Both the position numbers and the translations under genes were made by a program. 64,000 bases of DNA from CAVZOY01 sp963777095 (GTDB taxonomy: Bacteria; Actinomycetota; Actinomycetes; Mycobacteriales; Geodermatophilaceae). The stretch covers positions 186,001 to 250,000 of the forward strand of contig CAVZOY010000002.1 of the NCBI GenBank assembly GCA_963777095.1, in the 5' to 3' direction. The notes under the pieces were generated by a model. That model was not told the DNA's origin. It saw only the letters and a program-made list of their open reading frames with translations, and searched no databases. This document shows, piece by piece, positions 51,801-61,322 of this stretch. How positions within the stretch are numbered: position 1 is the first letter of the stretch; each line of letters opens with the position of its first letter.

Positions 51801-54794
51801 AGACCGCCGCGGCCTCGGGCTGGCTCGGCCGGCGCGGCCGGCTGGCCGCCGTGGGCGAGCGGCTCGCGCCGTTCGTCCGCCCGGGTGCGGTGCTCAAGCC
51901 CGCCGACGTGCCGGCCGTGGTCGAGGCGCTGTGGCGGGTGCAGTCGTCGATGCACCAGGTCAGCGCCCGCGCGGCGACCATCCCCGGCCTCTCCGTGCCC
52001 GCCGACTGGAACCCGTTCACCGAGCCGGACCTCGTCGAGCGCCAGGTGCAGTGGCTGCGCCGCGCCGGTGCGTCGGTCGACGGCGACACGCCCGTTCCAC
52101 GTCGCGCTGCGCCGGCTGGTCGTGGCCGGGGGCGGGGGCGACGCCGAGCGCGCCGAGCTCGTCGGCCGGCTGCACGACGCCGTCCTGGAGCTGCTCGAGG
52201 TCTGCCGGACGACGCCACAGGAGTTCGCCGCCTGGGCCGGGGACGACGGCATCGTGCTGCGCTGGTCGATGACCCGCCCGGAGCGCGGCGTCGAGAACAG
52301 CGGCCTGATCTCGCTGCGAAGGTGGGTGAGCCTGCTCGACACGCTCCAGCCGCTGCGCGCGGCCGGTCTCGTCGACGCCCGCAAGCTGCTGGTGCGCGGC
52401 GAGGTGCACGCCGACGACGCCGTCCGGGCGTTCGACCGCGGGATGGCGGCGGCGTCGGTCGTCGAGCGGCGGGACGCCACCGGGCTGGCCGGCTTCGACG
52501 CCGACGTCCACGAGAAGTCGATCCGCCGGTTCACCCGCGCCTCGCGCGCGATGCGGACGCACCTGCGCTCGGCGCTGCCGGCGACGGTGCTGGCCTCGCG
52601 CCCGTTCGACGCGACATCGGGCAACGGGCAGGTCGGCAAGCTGACCCGCGAGCTGGCCAAGCAACGGCGGGGTCTGGGGGTGCGGGCGCTGCTCGCGCAG
52701 TACGGCGAGCTGATCACCACCGTCATGCCGTGCGTGCTGGTGTCGCCGGACTCGGTGGCGCGGTTCTTCCCGGCGCAGAGCGGGCTGTTCGACCTGGTCG
52801 TGTTCGACGAGGCCTCGCAGATCCGGGTCGCCGACGCGGTCGGCGCGCTGGGCCGGGCGACGGCCGCCGTCGTGGTCGGCGACTCCAAGCAGCTGCCGCC
52901 CACGGCCTTCTTCGGCGAGCCGACCCTGGACGACGAGGCGGTCGACCTCGACGGGCTCTCCGTCGAGGACGAGGAGTCGATCCTCTCCGAGTGCGTGCAG
53001 GCGCGGGTGCCGCGGCAGTGGCTGTCGTGGCACTACCGCAGCCAGGACGAGTCGCTCATCGCGTTCAGCAACGCCGCCTACTACGAGAACCGGCTGTCGT
53101 CGTTCCCGGCGCCGTCGCACGGTGCGCCCTCCCCCGAGCCCGACGGCCGCGGCGTCTCGCTGGTGCGCGTGCAGGGCACGTTCCACCGCTCGCACGCCGG
53201 GCGGCTGCTGCGCACCAACCCGATGGAGGCGCGGGCGATCGTCGCTGAGATCCGCCGCCGCTTCGACGCCTCGCCGGACGCTCCGCCGTCGATCGGCGTG
53301 GTCACCTTCAACGCCCAGCAGCGGTCCTACATCGAGGGCATGCTCCGCGACGCCGACGACGACCGGCTGGCCGAGGCGCTCGACCGCACCGACGGCGAGG
53401 GCATCTTCGTCAAGAACCTGGAGAACGTGCAGGGCGACGAGCGCGACGTCGTCTTCTTCTCCACCGGCTTCTCCCCCGACGAGAAGGGGCGGCTGCCGCT
53501 GAACTTCGGGCCGCTGAACCGCGTCGGCGGGGAGCGCCGGCTGAACGTGGCCGTCACCCGCGCGCGGCGGCAGGTGGTCGTCTTCTCGTCGTTCGACCCG
53601 GACCAGCTGCGGGCCGAGGAGACCTCGTCGGTCGGCATCAAGCACCTGCGCGCCTACCTCGACATGGCCGCCCAGGGCACCGACGTCCTGCCGTCGGACC
53701 TGCGCTCGACACCGGTCGTCGACCGGCACCGCGAGGAGATCGCCGCCGCGCTGCGCGACCGCGGCCTGTCGGTGCGCACCGACGTCGGGCTCTCGGACTT
53801 CAAGGTCGACCTCGCGGTCGCCGCGGCCGACGAGCCCGACACCCCGGTGATGGCGGTGCTGCTCGACGGGCCGTCGTGGGCCCGGCGTCGCACGGTCGCC
53901 GACCGGGACGGCCTGCCGGTCGAGGTGCTCGCCGGGATGCTGCGCTGGCCGGTGGTCGAGCGGGTCTGGCTGCCGTCGTGGCTGTCCGCGCGGAACGAGG
54001 TGGTCGAGCGGCTCGTCGCCGCCGTCCAGGCCGGTGCCGAGGGCGTCGAACTGGAGCCGGAGCCCGAACCCCAGCCGCTGGCCACCGTCACGCGCCTGCC
54101 GCTGCCGATCGCGACCGCGCCGGAGCCGGGCAAGGTGGCGGCGCTGCGCACCGTGGTGTCGGCCGCCGTGGCCGCTCCCGTGCCGGCGAAGCCGCGCCCG
54201 ACCCCGAAGAAGCGGCGGCCGACCACGGTCGCCGGCCCGACCGGCCTCGAGGGCGAGGCGCCGTTCAAGGCGTGGGCACCCAAGACCGCCGGCGAGAAGG
54301 ACGTGCTCGACGCCCTGCCCGAGTCGAAGGCCGCCCGCGCGGTGCGCCGGGTGATGGAGGCCGGCATCCGCGCCGAGGGGCCCATCCACGTCGACCGGCT
54401 GACCCGGCTGACCGCCGCGGCGTTCGGGCTGTCGCGGGTCACCGACGCGCGCAAGGCCTCGCTGCTCGCGCTCCTGCCGCCGTCCGCGGTCGAGGGCGAC
54501 GTGTGCTGGCCCAAGGACCTCGACCGGCCGTGGAGCGGCTTCCGCCGCCAGCCGACGCCGACCGAGCGGCCGCTGGACCACGTGCCCGTCGAGGAGGTCG
54601 GCAACGCGATGGTGGCGCTGTGCCGGGCCTCGGCCGGGATGGCGCGCGACGAGCTGCTCACCGCCGCCGCGCAGGTCTTCGGCGCCAAGCGCCGCACGCC
54701 GGCGCTGACCCCGGCGCTCGAGCGGGCACTGCACCGGGTGGTCGAGCGCGGCCGCCTCGTCGAGCAGCCGAGCGGGCTCCTCACCGCCCTCTGA
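48823..54794 (+). pseudogene. DUF4011-type SF1 helicase with nuclease-like and DUF3320-like domains (interrupted by two frameshifts)
   Basis: A 1989-residue protein after removing single bases near 49990 and 52091; a GTG at 48823 or ATG at 48832 may start it. The first 390 residues form a beta-rich region. DUF4011 begins at VQQWKNALLDLSLRNRLINYTE. Helicase motifs: GPPGTGKSQT (Walker A), LVVFDEASQIRVADA (Walker B), VVGDSKQLPPT, WHYRSQDESLIAFSN, LNVAVTRARRQVVVFSS. After it, DVGLSDFKVDLAVAAADEP...MAVLLDGPSW and later W-rich elements fit an MTES_1575-type restriction-endonuclease fold. The C-terminus resembles DUF3320. It probably acts on DNA or RNA in repair or phage defence. Confidence 0.8.
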
Positions 54795-54865
54795 GGATCG
54801 CGCTGATCTGCACCCGACACGGGCCTCCGGTCGCCGTCCGGCGCCGGGATCGGCAGGGTGGTGCC

Positions 54866-55069
54866 ATGGGTACACCGCACACGACCTGCGAAGAACGGGA
54901 CTGCACCGCCCCGGCCGTGACGTCGCACGAGCTGCACGCCGGTGACGTGATCGCGACCTTCGAGCTGTGCCAGGCGCACGCCGACCGGATGGACGGCGAC
55001 CAGACTCCCGAGCTCCAGCCGGACGAGAAGGGGAACCTGATGCTGATCCTGGACAACCCACCCGGCTGA
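54866..55069 (+). CDS. Small hypothetical protein with Cys/His residues
   Basis: 67 residues from the ATG at 54866 with AGGGTGGTGCC upstream. CEERDCTAPAVTSHEL and FELCQAHADRMDG place three Cys and several His residues in a pattern that could bind zinc. Similar small actinobacterial proteins exist without function. It follows the helicase by 71 bases on the same strand. Confidence 0.6.
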   Translation: MGTPHTTCEERDCTAPAVTSHELHAGDVIATFELCQAHADRMDGDQTPELQPDEKGNLMLILDNPPG

Positions 55070-55085
55070 GCCGGCCTGCCGAGGG

Positions 55086-57276
55086 TCAGGTGCGGGCGAC
55101 GGCGAGCAGCGTGACGTCGTCGGTGTCCGGCGGGTCCAGGCCCGCGAGCACGTCGTCGAGCAGCCGCTCCGGTTCTGACGCTGCCGCGGCCACCACCGAC
55201 CGCAGCCGGTCCAGCCCGGCGGCGAGGTCGCTCCCCCGTCGCTCGACCAGGCCGTCGCTGAAGAGCAGCAGCCGGTCGGCGCCGGCGAGGGTGAACCGCG
55301 CCTCGGCGTAGCGGGCGTCGTCCAGCATGCCGAGCGCCGGACCGCGGCCCTCCATGACCAGGTCGGCCCCGCCGTCGGTCACGTGCAGCACCGGCAGGTG
55401 CCCGGCGCTCGCGACGGCGACCTCGCCGGTGGCGGGGGTGAGCTCCACGATCACGACGGTCGCCAGCTCGCCCGGCAGCAGCGCGGCGACCACGTCGTTG
55501 ATGCCCTGCAGGGCGGCGGCCGGCCCGGAGTCGCGCAGCAGGTAGCCGCGCAGCGCGTTGCGCACCTGCGAGGTGACGGCGGCGGCGGCGAGCCCGTGGC
55601 CGGCGACGTCGCCGAGCACGATCGACAGCCGGCCGTCCGGCAGCGGCACGAGGTCGTACCAGTCACCCCCGACGACGTCGTCCGAGCTCGGCCGGTACCG
55701 CGCCGCGAGCGCGACGCCGGGCACCTTGGGCAGCTCCTCCAGCAGCAGGGTGCGCTGCAGGCTGGCGGCGAACCGGTTGTCCTCGACGGCGCGGGTGCGG
55801 GCGGCCTCGGCGAGGTGCCCGGCCAGCGCCGCGGCGGCGTCCACCTCGTGCGGCAGCCACGGCACCGAGGTGCCGCGCACCGTCTCCACCCACCGGTCGA
55901 ACGACCGCCGCGGGCTCAGCCGCGGCCCGGCCGGACCCTCGGCCACCTTCGACGTGTGCGGGTTGCCGCCCCAGCTGACCTCGCGCAGCGTCTCGGGCCG
56001 GAACCAGGCGAGGAAGTCACCGGTGCCGGTGCCCACCGGCGCGGCGAGCACGCCGCTGGCGACGTCGGCGAGGTCGGCGTCGTCCGGGACGACGGCCGGT
56101 ACCCGGTCGGACGCCGCCGCGCCCGCCGCCGCGAGTGCGTGGACGAGGGGGACGACGCGGTCGGCCGGCGGCGTCTCCCCGAGCAGCCGCAGCCGCCCGT
56201 CCAGCCGGACGGCGACACCGGCCGCCGGCACCAGGTCGAGCGCGGTGACGTCGCCCTCGGTGAGTGCGGGAAGCGGCGACCGCGGCGAGCGCCCCACTGC
56301 GGCGATCAGCTGCGCCTCGCGCTGGGCCACCTCCACGACCCGGTCGCTGTGCCCCTCCGCGACCTTGGTGTGCAGCAGCAGCGACGCCGTCCGGCCGAGG
56401 AACTCGGCGGCGACGCGGTCGGTGTACGACGGTCGGTGCGCCCCTCGGTAGGAGTGGCAGGCGATGAGGCCCCAGAGCCGGCCGCGGTCGATCAGCGACA
56501 CCGACATCGAGGCGACCACGCCCATGTTGGCCAGGTACTCCAGGTGCACCGGCGAGACGCTGCGCAGGATCGAGCCGGACAGGTCCAGCGGCCCGCCGGT
56601 GAGCGGGTTGACCGCCGGCACCAGCGGCGAGGGCGTGTACCGGGCGTCGGGGATGAGCCGCAGCCAGTTGGTCGCGTACAGCGCGCGGGCCTGGGCCGGG
56701 ATGTCGCCGGCCGGATAGCGCAGCCCGAGGAACGGCTCGAGGTCGGGACGGCGGTCCTCGGCGACGACCTCGCCGTTCCACTCGGGGTCGAAGCGGTAGA
56801 CCATCACCCGGTCGAAGCCGGTCAGCTCGCGGACGTCGCGGGCCAGCACCTCGGTGAGCCCGGCGAGCGTGGTCGTCGCCGACAGCCGCTGCAGCACGGT
56901 GGGCAGCCGCCGGTGCCAGGTCGCGCCGGCCTCCTCCGCGCCGTGCACCGGCTCCCACTCGGTGACGAGCAGGCCCTCGCTGCGGTGCAGGACGACGTCG
57001 AACGGCGCGCCGCCGAGCCGCACGTGCAGCGGATTCGCCTCGGCGAGGTCGCCGGCGAGCGCCTCGCGCAGCCGGCCGAGGTCGGCCGGGTCGAGCAGGG
57101 CGTCGAGGGAGCCCGCGTCGGCTGCCGAGCACGTCGGCGGCGTTCGCCGATCGGACGGCGACGGCGAGGTCGGGCTCGGTGACGGCGAGCAGCGCGCCGT
57201 GCGGCTGGATCGCGCCGGGGACGGCGATCGGCTCGGCGGCGCAGTTGGCGAGGGCCTCGTCGCTCAGGGACGTCAC
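55086..57276 (-). pseudogene. Bacteriophytochrome-like sensor fused to a PP2C/SpoIIE phosphatase (interrupted by one frameshift)
   Basis: 729 residues after removing one base near 57122; GTG start at 57276. A PAS_2-like start LANCAAEPIAVPGAIQPHGALLAV places Cys12 where biliverdin is attached in bacteriophytochromes. The GAF domain has YRFDPEWNGEVVAEDRRPDL, YPAGDIPAQARALYATNWLRL (PASDIP-like), SPVHLEYLANMGVVASMS and LWGLIACHSYRG, with both pigment-contact His residues. A PHY region follows, then PP2C: VVGGDWYDLVPLPDGRLSIVLGDVAGHGLAAA and LLLFSDGLVERR. It should dephosphorylate the STAS protein encoded just upstream in response to red/far-red light. Confidence 0.85.
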
Positions 57277-57286
57277 CGCCCGGACG

Positions 57287-57652
57287 TTACGGCGCGTCCT
57301 CCCCGCCGACGAGCCCGGACGGACGGCCTGGCACGACCTCGACGATCGGGACGACGCTGCGCAGCTCGAGCAGGTCGATGACCAGGCGGACGGGGGAATT
57401 CGCGCGCGGGCAGACGACCTGCAGCGCGGTCCCGTGCTCGGCGGCCCGACGGGCCAGCCGGGCGAGCGTGCGGGCGCCGGAGGAGTCGAGGAACGTCGTC
57501 GGCGTCAGGTCGATCACGAGCGACGGCGGCTCGAGGACGAACTCCTCGTCCGCGGCCGTGGCGAGCATCGGGGCGGTGGTGAGGTCGAGTTCGCCGACCG
57601 GCCGGAGTACGGGGGTGTCGAAGATCGTCGTCCGTTCGATCTCGAACAGCAC
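57287..57652 (-). CDS. STAS domain anti-sigma factor antagonist (RsbV-like)
   Basis: 121 residues; GTG at 57652 chosen because GAGGG lies eight bases upstream. The start LFEIERTTIFDTPVLRPVGELDLTTAPML is typical, and LVIDLTPTTFLDSSGARTLARL holds the phosphorylatable Ser (57/58). RsbV-type proteins bind the kinase RsbW when unphosphorylated and release a sigma factor. The phosphatase gene follows ten bases downstream on the same strand, the kinase is divergent. Confidence 0.9.
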   Translation of the reverse strand: MLFEIERTTIFDTPVLRPVGELDLTTAPMLATAADEEFVLEPPSLVIDLTPTTFLDSSGARTLARLARRAAEHGTALQVVCPRANSPVRLVIDLLELRSVVPIVEVVPGRPSGLVGGEDAP

Positions 57653-57725
57653 GACCACTCCCTCGTCCCGACTTTTCCGGTGCCTGGCAGGGTAGTGCCC
57701 ACGCGACCTGGGGGTTCGACCAGCC

Positions 57726-58148
57726 ATGAAGATCGAGTTCACCGTCCGCCTTCCGGTGGACTCGCACAGCGTGCCGTTCGTGCGCGGTCTGTGCCGCAAG
57801 GCGCTGGACCACCTCAGCGTCGGCACGGACACCGTCGACGAGATCGTGCTCGCGCTGACCGAGGCGTGCGCGAACGTCGTGGAGCACTCCGGGAACGGCG
57901 ACGACTACGACGTCGCCGTCCGCATCGACGACGACACCTGCCGGATCAGCGTCTGGGACGAGGGCGCCGGCTTCGAGCTGCCGGACCTGTCGCAGCCGGT
58001 CGACCCGACGGCCGACGGCGGCGCGGGACTGGTGCTCATGCGCGCCCTGGTCGACGAGCTGGCCTTCGAGCGTGACCCCGACGGCCGGCACCGCGTGACG
58101 CTGGAGAAGCGGCTGGAGTCGCGCCCGGCGCTGCGGCTGCTCGAGTAG
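57726..58148 (+). CDS. RsbW-like anti-sigma factor serine kinase (HATPase_c_2)
   Basis: 140 residues from the ATG at 57726. The GHKL ATPase boxes are present: IVLALTEACANVVEHSGNG (N box), ISVWDEGAGFELP (G1) and ADGGAGLVLMRALVDEL (G2). RsbW-type kinases bind and silence a sigma factor and phosphorylate the STAS antagonist. Divergent from the STAS gene across a 73-bp gap. The controlled sigma factor is not in the window. Confidence 0.9.
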   Translation: MKIEFTVRLPVDSHSVPFVRGLCRKALDHLSVGTDTVDEIVLALTEACANVVEHSGNGDDYDVAVRIDDDTCRISVWDEGAGFELPDLSQPVDPTADGGAGLVLMRALVDELAFERDPDGRHRVTLEKRLESRPALRLLE

Positions 58149-58156
58149 CTCCTCGC

Positions 58157-59107
58157 TCAGCCGAGCTGCCGGATCGGCGCGCCGCGCATCCACGCGGCGA
58201 CGTCCTCCACCGCCTCGCGGAAGAACACCTCGTAGGTCGCCTCGGTGACGTAGCCGAGGTGCGGCGTGGCGACGAGGCGGGGGGCGCTGCGCAGGGGGGA
58301 GTCGGCCGGCAGCGGCTCGTGGTCGTAGACGTCGATGCCCGCACCGGCGAGGCGGTGCTCCCGCAGTGCCGCGACGAGTGCCTGGGCGTCGACGATCGGG
58401 CCGCGGCTGGTGTTGACCAGGATCGCCGTGGGCTTCATCAGCGCGAGCTCCTCGGCGCCGATCAGTCCGCGGGTCCGGTCGGAGAGCTGCAGGTGGACGG
58501 TGACGACGTCCGCCGTCCCGAAGAGCTCCTCCTTGTCCACGCGACGGGCACCGGCCTCCCCGGCGCGCTCGTCGGTGAGGTTCTGGCTCCAGGCGACGAC
58601 GTCCATGTCGAAGGCCTGGCCGATGCGGGCCACGCGGGTGCCGAGCCGACCCAGGCCGACGATGCCCAGCCGCTTGCCGGCCAGGTCGGTGCCGACGGTG
58701 GTCTGCCAGCCGCCCTCGAGCACGTTGGCCATCTCCTCCGGCAGGTGCCGCGCCACCGCGAGGATCAGCGCCCAGGTGAGCTCCGCGGTGCCGCTGGGGT
58801 GCGCGCCGGTACCGCAGACCGGGACGCCGCGTTCGGCCGCCGCCGCGACGTCGATGGAGGCGTTCTTCGCGCCGGTGGTCACGAGCAGCCGGAGGTTCGG
58901 CAGGCGCTCGATGAGCCGACGCGGAAACGGGGTGCGCTCCCGCATGGCGACGACGACCTCGAAGGGGGCGAGCCGCTCGGCAACGGCGTCCTCGTCGTCG
59001 AGGTGGTCGCCGAACACGGTCACCTCGGCCGGCTCGGGAAGGCTCGACCAGTCCGCGTAGTGGCCGGAGACGCCCTGGTAGTCGTCGAGGACGGCGATGT
59101 GCAGCAC
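58157..59107 (-). CDS. D-2-hydroxyacid dehydrogenase family protein
   Basis: 316 residues from the GTG at 59107; the N-terminus LHIAVLDDYQGV is characteristic. NAD-binding motif: LGIVGLGRLGTRVARIG. Catalytic residues: Arg in LVNTSRGPIVD, Glu in IDVYDHEPLP, His in VATPHLGYVTEA. GTAELTWALILAVARHLP is the substrate-side loop. These enzymes reduce or oxidise 2-oxo/2-hydroxy acids with NAD(P). It is convergent with the RsbW gene, nine bases apart, and probably unrelated to it. Confidence 0.9.
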   Translation of the reverse strand: MLHIAVLDDYQGVSGHYADWSSLPEPAEVTVFGDHLDDEDAVAERLAPFEVVVAMRERTPFPRRLIERLPNLRLLVTTGAKNASIDVAAAAERGVPVCGTGAHPSGTAELTWALILAVARHLPEEMANVLEGGWQTTVGTDLAGKRLGIVGLGRLGTRVARIGQAFDMDVVAWSQNLTDERAGEAGARRVDKEELFGTADVVTVHLQLSDRTRGLIGAEELALMKPTAILVNTSRGPIVDAQALVAALREHRLAGAGIDVYDHEPLPADSPLRSAPRLVATPHLGYVTEATYEVFFREAVEDVAAWMRGAPIRQLG

Positions 59108-59136
59108 GGCTGCCTGTCTACTCCTCGCGCGCCCTA

Positions 59137-59920
59137 TCACCGGCCCTGCCAGCGCGGCGGACGCTTCTCCAGCCGCGCCGCGATGCCCTCTCGGCGGTCC
59201 TCGCTGGTGTACGGATCGGGGCCGACGTCGAGGCGCAGCGCCTGCCACAGCGGCAGGTCGGCGGTCTTGACCGCGGTCTCCTTCATCCGCCGCACGCTCA
59301 CCGGCGCGTTGGCGGCGATCCGCTCGGCGAGGTCGAGCGCCTCGTCGAGCAGCCGATCGGCCTGGACGACGCGGTTGACCAGCCCCCACCGCTCGGCGTC
59401 CTCGGCGGTCAGGTTGTCGCCGGTGAACAGCAGCTCCATCGCCAGGCCGCTCGGCAGCCGCCGGGGCAGCACGACCGAGCCGAAGTTCGCGCCCATGCCG
59501 ATCCTCGCCTCGGGCAGCCCCATCGGGATGCCGGGCGCGGCCAGCCGGATGTCGCAGGCCAGGGCCAGCTCGAAGCCCGCCGGCGACGGTGGCACCGTTG
59601 AGGGCGGCGATCGTCGGCACCCAGGTCTCGGTGACCACCTCGAACAGCGCCCGCGCCGGCCGCTTCATCGGCGCGCGGAACCGCTCGCCGCGCTCGTCCT
59701 GCTCGCGGATCTCCTTGAGGTCGAAGCCGGCGCAGAACGCCGGTCCGTTGCCGGTCAGGACGACGGCGCGGACGTCACTGCTCTCCGTGCAGTCGAGCAG
59801 CTGCTCGACCAGGTCGGCCTGGAGGTCGGTCGAGAGCGCGTTGCGCCGCTCGGGCCGGTCGAGCGTCAGGATCCTGACGGAGCCGCGGTTCTCGACGACC
59901 AGTCCGGAGTCGGTGCGCAT
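59137..59920 (-). pseudogene. Enoyl-CoA hydratase/isomerase family protein (interrupted by one frameshift)
   Basis: 260 residues after removing one G near 59580 (CGGCGGGCTTC). The crotonase fold is clear: LTLDRPERRNALSTDLQADLV, VLTGNGPAFCAGFDLKEI (oxyanion hole Gly), PTIAALNGATVAGG then GFELALACDIRLAAPG, EARIGMGANFGS and DRREGIAARLEKRPPRWQGR. The expected catalytic Glu position before the GxGANFG stretch reads Glu in GLPEARIG. Acts on acyl-CoA esters. The ATG at 59920 has GGTGAG upstream. Confidence 0.85.
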
Positions 59921-59938
59921 GGGCTCACCGTAGGCAGA

Positions 59939-59975
59939 CGACAGGGCCCCGGCCGGGTCGGCCGGGGCCCTGTCG
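59939..59975 (-). terminator. Hairpin terminator downstream of the small basic gene
   Basis: Perfect 16-bp arms CGACAGGGCCCCGGCC (59939-59954) and GGCCGGGGCCCTGTCG (59960-59975) with a 5-nt loop, directly after the stop at 59985 on the minus strand. Confidence 0.85.
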
Positions 59976-59984
59976 AGGAGCGGC

Positions 59985-60149
59985 TCAGTACGGACGGCGT
60001 CCGGTGGAGCCGCCGCCGCGGCTGCCCTTCGTCTTCGAGGTGGCCTGCGCGAGGTAGGCCTTGATCTTCGCCTGGTTGTGCGGCTTGCGTGCCTCGTCGA
60101 TCACCTTCTTGGTGATGCCGGCCACGATGGCGGAGCGGAGCAGCTTCAT
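59985..60149 (-). CDS. Conserved-looking 54-residue basic protein
   Basis: The ATG at 60149 has an ideal AGGAGG seven bases upstream, and the frame ends just before a strong terminator, so this short gene is well supported. The protein starts MKLLRSAIVAGITKKVIDEA, then RKPHNQAKIKAYLAQATSK and a Gly/Arg-rich tail GSRGGGSTGRRPY. It has an N-terminal amphipathic or weakly hydrophobic helix and strong positive charge. It could associate with nucleic acid or membrane; no known family is recognised. Confidence 0.7.
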   Translation of the reverse strand: MKLLRSAIVAGITKKVIDEARKPHNQAKIKAYLAQATSKTKGSRGGGSTGRRPY

Positions 60150-60555
60150 GTCGGTCCTCCTGGGTCGGTCGTGTGTCGTACTTGCCCTTCTCCACGCTGA
60201 TCAACCGCGTGGGGTTCCGGGAGGGTGAATCCGCCGGACCCAGCGCGGTCGGACCACCGACCACGCAGAGCGCGAGAACCCATCGTCTGACCGCCGTCAC
60301 CGACGGGCACGACACACTGCCGCACAATGTGACTTCGCGTCACCGGCAGCCGGTCCCGCCGACCGCCGCACGTCACGGACCGCGACCGTCGTCGCTGGTC
60401 GGGCCGCGTGTCGACCCGGGACACGCTCGTCACTGATCGCAGTTCGTGACGGTCGTGACCGTGCCGTGATCCACATGCGGGTTCGCGCGGTCGTCCTTAC
60501 GTTCACCCCGCGTCCGCCGGGCCCCCAAATGCCGCACCCAGGCGACACCCGGTAG
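60150..60555. other. Intergenic region without a supported gene
   Basis: About 400 bases. Beyond the ribosome site of the basic gene, and presumably the promoters of that gene and of the riboswitch leader, nothing recognisable is present. Possible short frames here lack ribosome sites and family sequence. Confidence 0.6.
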
Positions 60556-60703
60556 ATGCCGCCGAACCAGGGCGTCGGCCGCCAGTCGCCGCCCGGACCG
60601 GGGACCCACCGAAGTCCCGGGGTGAAGCGCGCGCGTGTCCATGGCCGCGCGCGCCGGGCCACTCCCCTGCCCGAACCCGACAGCTAACCCGGTAGGCGTC
60701 GTG
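60556..60703 (+). ncRNA. ydaO-yuaA (cyclic di-AMP) riboswitch
   Basis: The 3' end carries the highly conserved CCGAACCCGACAGCTAACCC followed by GGTAGGCG (60671-60698), as in actinobacterial ydaO elements. Upstream, GGACCGGGGACCCA (60595-60608) and GGGTGAA (60620-60626) match the conserved core, with a GCGCGCG/CGCGCGC stem between. It ends 23 bases before the NlpC/P60 start. c-di-AMP binding to this class usually turns off expression of downstream cell-wall hydrolases. The 5' boundary is approximate. Confidence 0.9.
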
Positions 60704-60726
60704 TGGAGACAGGAGACCCGTCGTCC

Positions 60727-61245
60727 ATGACGACCATCCGCACTACCCCTGCGCGCCGACTTTCCTTCCTCCGGCGGGCGACCGTCGCGATCGGCCTTGC
60801 ACTCGGCATCACCGCCACGTCCCTCCCAGCCTCGGAGGCCGCGGCCGCAGATCTCACCTACACCATCGCCGGAGTGACGGTGACCGCTCCGAACTGGGGC
60901 TCCAAGGTCGCCGTCTGGACGGCGCTCGCCCAGCGGGGCGATCCGTACGTGTACGGCGGCTCCGGCCCGAGCTCGTTCGACTGCTCCGGGCTGACGTCGT
61001 ACTCGTGGCGGAAGGCGGGCATCACCATCCCCCGCACCTCGCGCGCGCAGTCGACGTACGGCAGCTACGTGAGCAAGAGCAGCCTCCGCGCCGGTGACCT
61101 GGTGTTCTTCTACAGCCCGGTCAGCCACGTCGCCATGTACATCGGCGCCGGCTACATCGTGCACGCGCCGGGCTCGGGCGACGTCGTCCGGACGGCGAAG
61201 CTGGCGTACATGCCCAGCTACGCGGGGGCCCGCCGGGTCTGGTGA
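60727..61245 (+). CDS. C40 family NlpC/P60 peptidoglycan hydrolase
   Basis: 172 residues from the ATG at 60727. A signal peptide (about residues 1-41, ending ASEAAAA) directs secretion. Catalytic Cys86 lies in GPSSFDCSGLTSYSW, His in VSHVAMYIGAG, and a third polar residue in YIVHAPGSGDVV. GDPYVYGGSGP and RAGDLVFFYS are family motifs. NlpC/P60 enzymes cut D-Glu-diaminopimelate bonds in the wall. The c-di-AMP riboswitch ahead of it links it to osmotic and wall control, as in RpfA-like genes. Confidence 0.95.
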   Translation: MTTIRTTPARRLSFLRRATVAIGLALGITATSLPASEAAAADLTYTIAGVTVTAPNWGSKVAVWTALAQRGDPYVYGGSGPSSFDCSGLTSYSWRKAGITIPRTSRAQSTYGSYVSKSSLRAGDLVFFYSPVSHVAMYIGAGYIVHAPGSGDVVRTAKLAYMPSYAGARRVW

Positions 61246-61322
61246 CGCGGGAGCCGGTGCCGCCGGCCGGTTCCGCGCACGACCACCTTGACGCTGCGTG
61301 GCCGTAGTGCCGAGGTAGGTGC

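Noticed and set aside
49990..52095. Programmed +1 frameshifting in the helicase gene
   Set aside because: No slippery sequence or stop codon of the known type is seen at either site, and similar one-base excesses occur throughout the window in unrelated genes.
52017..55061. 1014-codon minus-strand open frame
   Set aside because: Antisense to the helicase gene; low-complexity composition typical of shadow frames.
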